DNA of 64,000 nt, taken from contig NZ_CP157428.1 in the NCBI RefSeq assembly GCF_041021895.1, forward strand, positions 434,001 to 498,000, given 5' to 3'. Source of the stretch: Acinetobacter sp. XH1741 (GTDB lineage: Bacteria; Pseudomonadota; Gammaproteobacteria; Pseudomonadales; Moraxellaceae). Below, in pieces: positions 59,328 to 64,000 of this stretch (position 1 is its first letter; each line of letters starts with the position of its first letter). Below the pieces are notes generated by a model, which saw only the letters and a program-made list of their open reading frames with translations, was not told where the DNA came from and searched no databases. Position numbers and translations under genes: made by a program.

Positions 59328-59951
59328 GTGCAAACAGTTAATCAAAGTGGTCGCCCTAAAGATCTGGAAAAACGTGCTCGTATCCTACAGGCCGCTAAAG
59401 CTATTTTTTTAAAATCCGGCTATCACGGTACGAGCATGAACCAGATTGCACAGGAAGCAGGTGTTACTAAACTCACTGTTTATAATCACTTTCAAGATAA
59501 AGCAAACCTGTTTATCTGTGCCATTCAACAAACATGCGAAGAGACGCTGAATACTAAACAATTTGAATTAGATGCATCAGCAGACTTTTATCAAGCCCTT
59601 TTTACTGTGTGTTCACGTGCCTTACAAATTATTTATTCACCTGAAGCACTCAAGCTTGAACATGTATTATTTGAGCTTGCAGCAGAACAAAGCCCATTGG
59701 CTGAACAGTTTTTTAATGCATCTCATACCCGACTTCAAAATCAGTTGGCTGCATTCTTTCAACAAGCGGCTGAATTAGGTTTTATTCAAGCCGATGACCC
59801 GACTTATCAAACAGAGCTTCTTTTAACTTTGTTGCTTGGTGTACGTCACCATAAGGTTCTACTTAGAATTATTGCTGTACCTACTGCACAAGAGCTTGAG
59901 CAAATTATTCACGATGCAATCACTTTATTCTTGCTCAAGTATTGGAATTAA
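59328..59951 (+). CDS. TetR-family regulator of the RND pump
   Basis: About 207 aa from GTG 59328, behind AGAGGG. The ATG at 59262 is rejected because it lies inside the operator palindrome. HTH region: RARILQAAKAIFLKSGYHGTSMNQIAQEAGVTKLTVYNHFQDKANLF in outline, then a ligand domain with an AefR-like C-terminus. It should repress the divergent adaptor-permease operon and itself. Confidence 0.9.
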   Translation: MQTVNQSGRPKDLEKRARILQAAKAIFLKSGYHGTSMNQIAQEAGVTKLTVYNHFQDKANLFICAIQQTCEETLNTKQFELDASADFYQALFTVCSRALQIIYSPEALKLEHVLFELAAEQSPLAEQFFNASHTRLQNQLAAFFQQAAELGFIQADDPTYQTELLLTLLLGVRHHKVLLRIIAVPTAQELEQIIHDAITLFLLKYWN

Positions 59952-60122
59952 ACCAAAGTCCGATTGTCAAAAGTTGCACTGAGTGCATGCCCTCGTTCAA
60001 GCCGCTATAAGCGAATTAAATGTTATTTTTTAAGCAAAAATTCACATTTTCTTACGCTCAAAGCTTGGAATGTTCGTTAATCGCGCTATATTCGATAAGA
60101 ATAAGAACAGGAGAAAAATAGC

Positions 60123-62807
60123 ATGGTTCAGCAAATCGATGCGCCACTGCGTGAGGATGTCCGCTTACTTGGTAATTTGTTAGGTGAAACCCTAAAACAA
60201 CATGCAGGACAAGAACTGTTTAATCAGATCGAGCAAATCCGTGCACTTGCCAAAGGTGCACGTGATGGTCAAGCTGAAGCCGAAAAGCAATTAGAACAAT
60301 TATTTTTAGAACTGCCCGACGAAGAGCTATTACCTCTTACCCGCGCTTTTTCTCACTTCCTCAATTTTGCCAATATTGCCGAGCAATACCATGTGGTGCG
60401 TAGCCGCAGACAGGCAGAGTTTGATTCGGAGGCTAACTCTCCAAACCCACTGGTTCACTTATTTCAAAAATTTAAAGATAAAAGTATTTCGACAGAAAAA
60501 CTGTTCCAGCAAATTTGTGATTTAAATATTGAACTCGTCCTTACGGCGCACCCAACTGAAGTAAGTCGTCGTACCCTGATTCAAAAATATGACGATATCA
60601 ATGCTTGCCTATCGCAGCTTGATCAGCAAAAACTCACCCCACGCGAACGTCAAAATGCACTTGCCAACTTAAAACAGCAAATTAGTTCGGCATGGCAAAC
60701 AGATGAAATCCGTCAGCACCGCCCAACTCCTGTCGATGAGGCAAAATGGGGCTTTGCAACCATTGAGCAAACGCTTTGGAATGCTGTTCCTAAATTTATT
60801 CGTGAATTAAATGAGTTGGTGCAAGACAATTGCCAACAAAACTTACCACTCAACATTGCACCAGTACGTTTCGCGTCTTGGATGGGCGGAGACCGTGATG
60901 GTAACCCAAATGTTACCCATCAAATTACGCAAGAAGTCTTGTGGTTATCACGCTGGCAAGCAGCTGACCTGTACCTCAGAGATATTGAAAACTTACGTTG
61001 GGAGCTTTCAATTCAGACTTGTTCTGAAGAAATGATTCAGGCCATTGGTAGCCAACATGCAGAACCTTATCGTGAATATTTACGTGCGACACGAGAACGC
61101 TTAAAAGCGACTCGCCACTGGTTAGCTCAGCGTTTGCAAGGCTTAGAAGCAGACGACAGCAATGTCATTAAAAGTAAAGATGAGCTTTTACAACCGCTAT
61201 TGCTGTGCTATCGCTCTTTAATTGACAGCAACCTACCTGAAATTGCGAATGGTCAACTACTCGACTTTATTTACCGTGTGAACTGTTTTGGTATTGAACT
61301 ACTTAAACTCGATATTCGCCAAGAATCAGGTCGTCATCGCCAAGCCATTTCTGCCATTACCGAGTATTTAGGTTTAGGTAATTTTGAGTCATGGACTGAG
61401 CAAGCACGCCAAAACTTCCTGATTCAGGAGTTACAAAGTAAACGCCCGCTTTTACCAAAATATATTAACGAACCAGAAGGTAGTTTGATTGGTCACCCAG
61501 ATGTTCAAGAAGTATTTGCAACCATGCGTACTTTGGCAGACCAACCACCTGAATCTTTAGGGGCTTATATTATTTCTATGGCTGAATATCCGAGCGATGT
61601 TTTAGCCGTATTGTTATTGCAAAAAGAAGCGGGCATTCAGCACCCTTTACGTGTCGTGCCTCTATTTGAAACTCTAAAAGATTTAGATGGCGCTGCCACT
61701 ACCATGAATACGCTGTTCAATATGCATTGGTATAAACAGCATATTCAAGGTAAACACGAGGTCATGATTGGTTACTCCGACTCCGCAAAAGATGCCGGAT
61801 TCATGTCTGCCAACTGGGCGCAATATCGTGCTCAAGAAGAGCTAACAGCAATCGCTCGTATTCACGGCGTGCAGTTAACTCTGTTCCATGGCCGTGGTGG
61901 CTCAATTAGCCGTGGTGGTGCCCCAACTCAACAAGCACTATTTTCACAGCCACCAGGCTCAATCTCTGGTGCAATTCGTGTAACAGAACAAGGTGAAATG
62001 ATCCGCTTCAAATTCGGTCTAGAAGGTATTGCGATGCAAAACCTTGAAATCTATACCGCAGCAACACTTGAAGCGACATTGTTGCCACCACCTGAGCCTA
62101 AGGCTGAATGGCGGGAACTCATGAACCGTATGACAGATCATTCTGTGAAGGTTTATCGTCAAACAGTGCGTGAAAATCCACATTTTGTGAAATATTTACG
62201 TACTGTCACACCTGAGCTTGAGTTACAAATGCTACCTCTAGGCTCGCGTCCAGCAAAACGTAAAGTTAGTGGTGGCATTGAGTCTTTACGTGCGATTCCA
62301 TGGGTATTTGCATGGACTCAAATCCGTTTAATGTTGCCTGCTTGGTTAGGTACTGGCGCAGCCATTAATGAAGTGATTGCCGATCAGCAAAAAGCAACTT
62401 TAGATGAAATGCTTCAGCAATGGCCTTATTTCCAGACGCTCATTGATATGCTGGAAATGGTATTGTCTAAATCCGATGCCAACATTGCACTCTATTACGA
62501 GTCTCATTTGACTGAAGATGAAGATTTAAAAGTGCTCGGCAACCAGTTACGTCAGCGTTTAAAAGATGCTGTTGAAACCCTACTTGCATTAAAAGATGAA
62601 TCAAAACTACTAAGCAACAATGAAGTTCTTGATCAATCTATGCAGGTTCGTAAACCGTATTTACTTCCTTTGCATCTTTTACAGGCAGAACTGATGAAGC
62701 GTCGCCGCGATTATCTCGCGGAGCGTCAGGCAGAACACACCCCTGTTGATCATGCACTGATGGTAAGTATTGCGGGTATTGCTGCTGGTCTACGTAATAC
62801 AGGCTAA
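60123..62807 (+). CDS. ppc: Phosphoenolpyruvate carboxylase
   Basis: Makes oxaloacetate from PEP and bicarbonate, feeding the TCA cycle. 894 aa. Catalytic His in LTAHPTEVSRRTL (about 146), SWMGGDRDGNPNVT (about 260), IGYSDSAKDAGFMSANWA (about 546) and FHGRGGSISRGGAPTQQ (about 588); C-terminal ISIAGIAAGLRNTG ends as usual. Complete. Confidence 0.98.
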   Translation: MVQQIDAPLREDVRLLGNLLGETLKQHAGQELFNQIEQIRALAKGARDGQAEAEKQLEQLFLELPDEELLPLTRAFSHFLNFANIAEQYHVVRSRRQAEFDSEANSPNPLVHLFQKFKDKSISTEKLFQQICDLNIELVLTAHPTEVSRRTLIQKYDDINACLSQLDQQKLTPRERQNALANLKQQISSAWQTDEIRQHRPTPVDEAKWGFATIEQTLWNAVPKFIRELNELVQDNCQQNLPLNIAPVRFASWMGGDRDGNPNVTHQITQEVLWLSRWQAADLYLRDIENLRWELSIQTCSEEMIQAIGSQHAEPYREYLRATRERLKATRHWLAQRLQGLEADDSNVIKSKDELLQPLLLCYRSLIDSNLPEIANGQLLDFIYRVNCFGIELLKLDIRQESGRHRQAISAITEYLGLGNFESWTEQARQNFLIQELQSKRPLLPKYINEPEGSLIGHPDVQEVFATMRTLADQPPESLGAYIISMAEYPSDVLAVLLLQKEAGIQHPLRVVPLFETLKDLDGAATTMNTLFNMHWYKQHIQGKHEVMIGYSDSAKDAGFMSANWAQYRAQEELTAIARIHGVQLTLFHGRGGSISRGGAPTQQALFSQPPGSISGAIRVTEQGEMIRFKFGLEGIAMQNLEIYTAATLEATLLPPPEPKAEWRELMNRMTDHSVKVYRQTVRENPHFVKYLRTVTPELELQMLPLGSRPAKRKVSGGIESLRAIPWVFAWTQIRLMLPAWLGTGAAINEVIADQQKATLDEMLQQWPYFQTLIDMLEMVLSKSDANIALYYESHLTEDEDLKVLGNQLRQRLKDAVETLLALKDESKLLSNNEVLDQSMQVRKPYLLPLHLLQAELMKRRRDYLAERQAEHTPVDHALMVSIAGIAAGLRNTG

Positions 62808-62830
62808 ACTGTTTTTACCGATTGTTTGAC

Positions 62831-62861
62831 AAAGCAGTACATCACTGATGTGCTGCTTTTT
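62831..62861 (+). terminator. Terminator after ppc
   Basis: AAAGCAGTACATC pairs with GATGTGCTGCTTT (one G-U) with a T-run at the end. Confidence 0.85.
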
Positions 62862-63105
62862 ACTTGCAAAGTTCCCCATTTTTCATAAATTTTCTCGGAT
62901 TTTCTATTTTTTTAAATATTTTTTAAAAATCATAAAATTAAGCATTATTATAAAAAAATAACTAATTCCTTATATTTAGAATTCTTAAAATTATACCAAT
63001 CGTTAAAAAACAATTGCTTTTCACTCACATACTGCTCTCTAGAGATTAAATGCTTTCCCAAGAAAGAGTATCATTGCACCAATTAAAGAATAATGAGCTT
63101 ATTTT

Positions 63106-64000
63106 ATGTCCAACTGGTTTCCAAAATGGCAGCCTTACCAAGGTGATGTTGACCATCGACCGGTCTCTACCAATGAATATCTCCCACCAGTTCAAAGTGC
63201 CATTTTAGGTATCCAACATACATTTGCCATGTTTGGATCTACTGTTCTAGCACCATTACTCATGGGCTTTAACCCTAACCTTGCTATTTTAATGTCTGGC
63301 ATCTGTACCATCCTGTTCTTTTTAATGACAGGGGGACGTGTTCCAAGTTATTTAGGATCGAGTTTTGCCTTTATTGGTGTTGTTGCAGCAGCGACTGGAC
63401 ATATTACAGGTTCGGGTGCAAATCCAAATCTATCTATAGCGTTAGGTGGAATCGTAGCGTGCGGTATTTTTTATGCACTTATCGGTTTTATTGTCATGCT
63501 CACTGGTACACGCTGGATTGAAAAACTCATGCCACCTGTTGTGACTGGCGCCATTGTTATGATTATCGGTCTAAACCTTGCACCTGTTACTATTAAAGGT
63601 GTTGCAGGTCAGCCATTTGAAATGTGGATGGCTTTAATTACTGTACTTTGTATGGGTAGTATTGCGGTCTTTACGCGCGGTTTATTACAGCGTCTACTCC
63701 TATTGATCGGTTTAGTCTTGGCCTATGTCATTTACGCCATCGCCAGCAATGGCTTAAGTTTAGGCAAACCAATCGATTTTAGCCAGATCGCAGCTGCTAC
63801 ATGGTTTGGAATCCCAAGCTTTTCGCACCCTACTTTTGATACCAAGGCTATTTTAATTATCGCACCAGTTGCACTTATTTTAGTGGCAGAAAACTTAGGG
63901 CATATTAAAGCAGTAGGTGCAATGACTGGCGAAAACCTAACACCCCAATTAGGTAAAGCATTTGTAGCAGATGGCTTGGCAACCACACTCTCTGGTGGTG
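63106..64000 (+). CDS. NCS2 uracil/xanthine permease, 3' end outside window
   Basis: Open frame from ATG 63106 to the window end, 298 residues visible. Starts MSNWFPKWQPYQ, then the NCS2 entry LGIQHTFAMFGSTVLAPLLMGFNP, then PSYLGSSFAFIGVV and LTGTRWIEKLMPPVVTGAIVMIIGLNLAP. The TM8 motif with VAENLGHIKAVGAMTG is visible before the edge. Uracil (UraA/RutG) or xanthine uptake is expected; RutG-like is the best guess from the first 300 residues. Confidence 0.9.
   Translation, partial: MSNWFPKWQPYQGDVDHRPVSTNEYLPPVQSAILGIQHTFAMFGSTVLAPLLMGFNPNLAILMSGICTILFFLMTGGRVPSYLGSSFAFIGVVAAATGHITGSGANPNLSIALGGIVACGIFYALIGFIVMLTGTRWIEKLMPPVVTGAIVMIIGLNLAPVTIKGVAGQPFEMWMALITVLCMGSIAVFTRGLLQRLLLLIGLVLAYVIYAIASNGLSLGKPIDFSQIAAATWFGIPSFSHPTFDTKAILIIAPVALILVAENLGHIKAVGAMTGENLTPQLGKAFVADGLATTLSGG

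Overview
The window looks like a chromosomal segment of Acinetobacter baumannii or a very close relative in the A. calcoaceticus-baumannii complex. Three things support this: low GC with A/T-rich intergenic DNA, a complete 1180-bp ISAba1, and the gene run hutCDUHTIG, zigA, zrlA, aroP, fahA, maiA, hpd, dapA, purC, mutY, dapB, dnaJ, ppc, which I recognise as Acinetobacter. The species is inferred from gene content and from recall, not from a database search.

Bases 1-8750 are an accessory region. A 5'-truncated GHKL (histidine-kinase-like) ATPase is followed 2 bp later by a receiver-domain protein. ISAba1 has split that second gene with a perfect 9-bp target duplication, and removing the IS restores one 602-codon frame. 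A C5-cytosine DNA methyltransferase lies convergent to it, and behind that is a dead HTH regulator gene carrying a stop and a frameshift. Then come a small Cys-rich secreted protein, a GC-richer structured-RNA candidate in A/T-rich DNA, and an unknown 399-aa protein with trefoil-like ends. The left part reads as a decaying restriction/defence-type locus.

Bases 8850-13100 hold ordinary genes: a LysE exporter, murI, a HAD phosphatase and a DUF885 protein. Bases 13096-21639 are the full histidine utilisation locus (hutG, hutI, hutT, hutH, hutU, hutD, hutC, all on the minus strand), with two identical candidate HutC operators. After an acyltransferase come zigA and zrlA, each behind its own Zur-like palindrome. 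In A. baumannii, histidine breakdown, the ZigA GTPase and the ZrlA peptidase are linked in zinc starvation, so 13-25 kb can be read as one metal/histidine neighbourhood. Bases 25392-31831 are the phenylalanine/tyrosine (homogentisate) catabolic cluster with its IclR regulator. A long shared operator-like sequence occurs upstream of both ends of the cluster, in opposite orientations.

Bases 32-64 kb are mainly core genes: DUF523, a BASS transporter, pncA, dapA-bamC-purC, an FNT channel, rarA, a YcgN protein, DUF1328, a dienelactone hydrolase, a HIT protein, mutY, an M23 lipoprotein, tag, an alcohol dehydrogenase, a MocR regulator, LysR/aldo-keto reductase/MFS, a START protein, dapB, dnaJ, an RND efflux pair with a divergent TetR and a 34-bp palindromic operator, ppc, and the start of an NCS2 uracil/xanthine permease cut by the window end. 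Most transcription units end in clear intrinsic terminators. I saw no tRNA, rRNA or CRISPR array.
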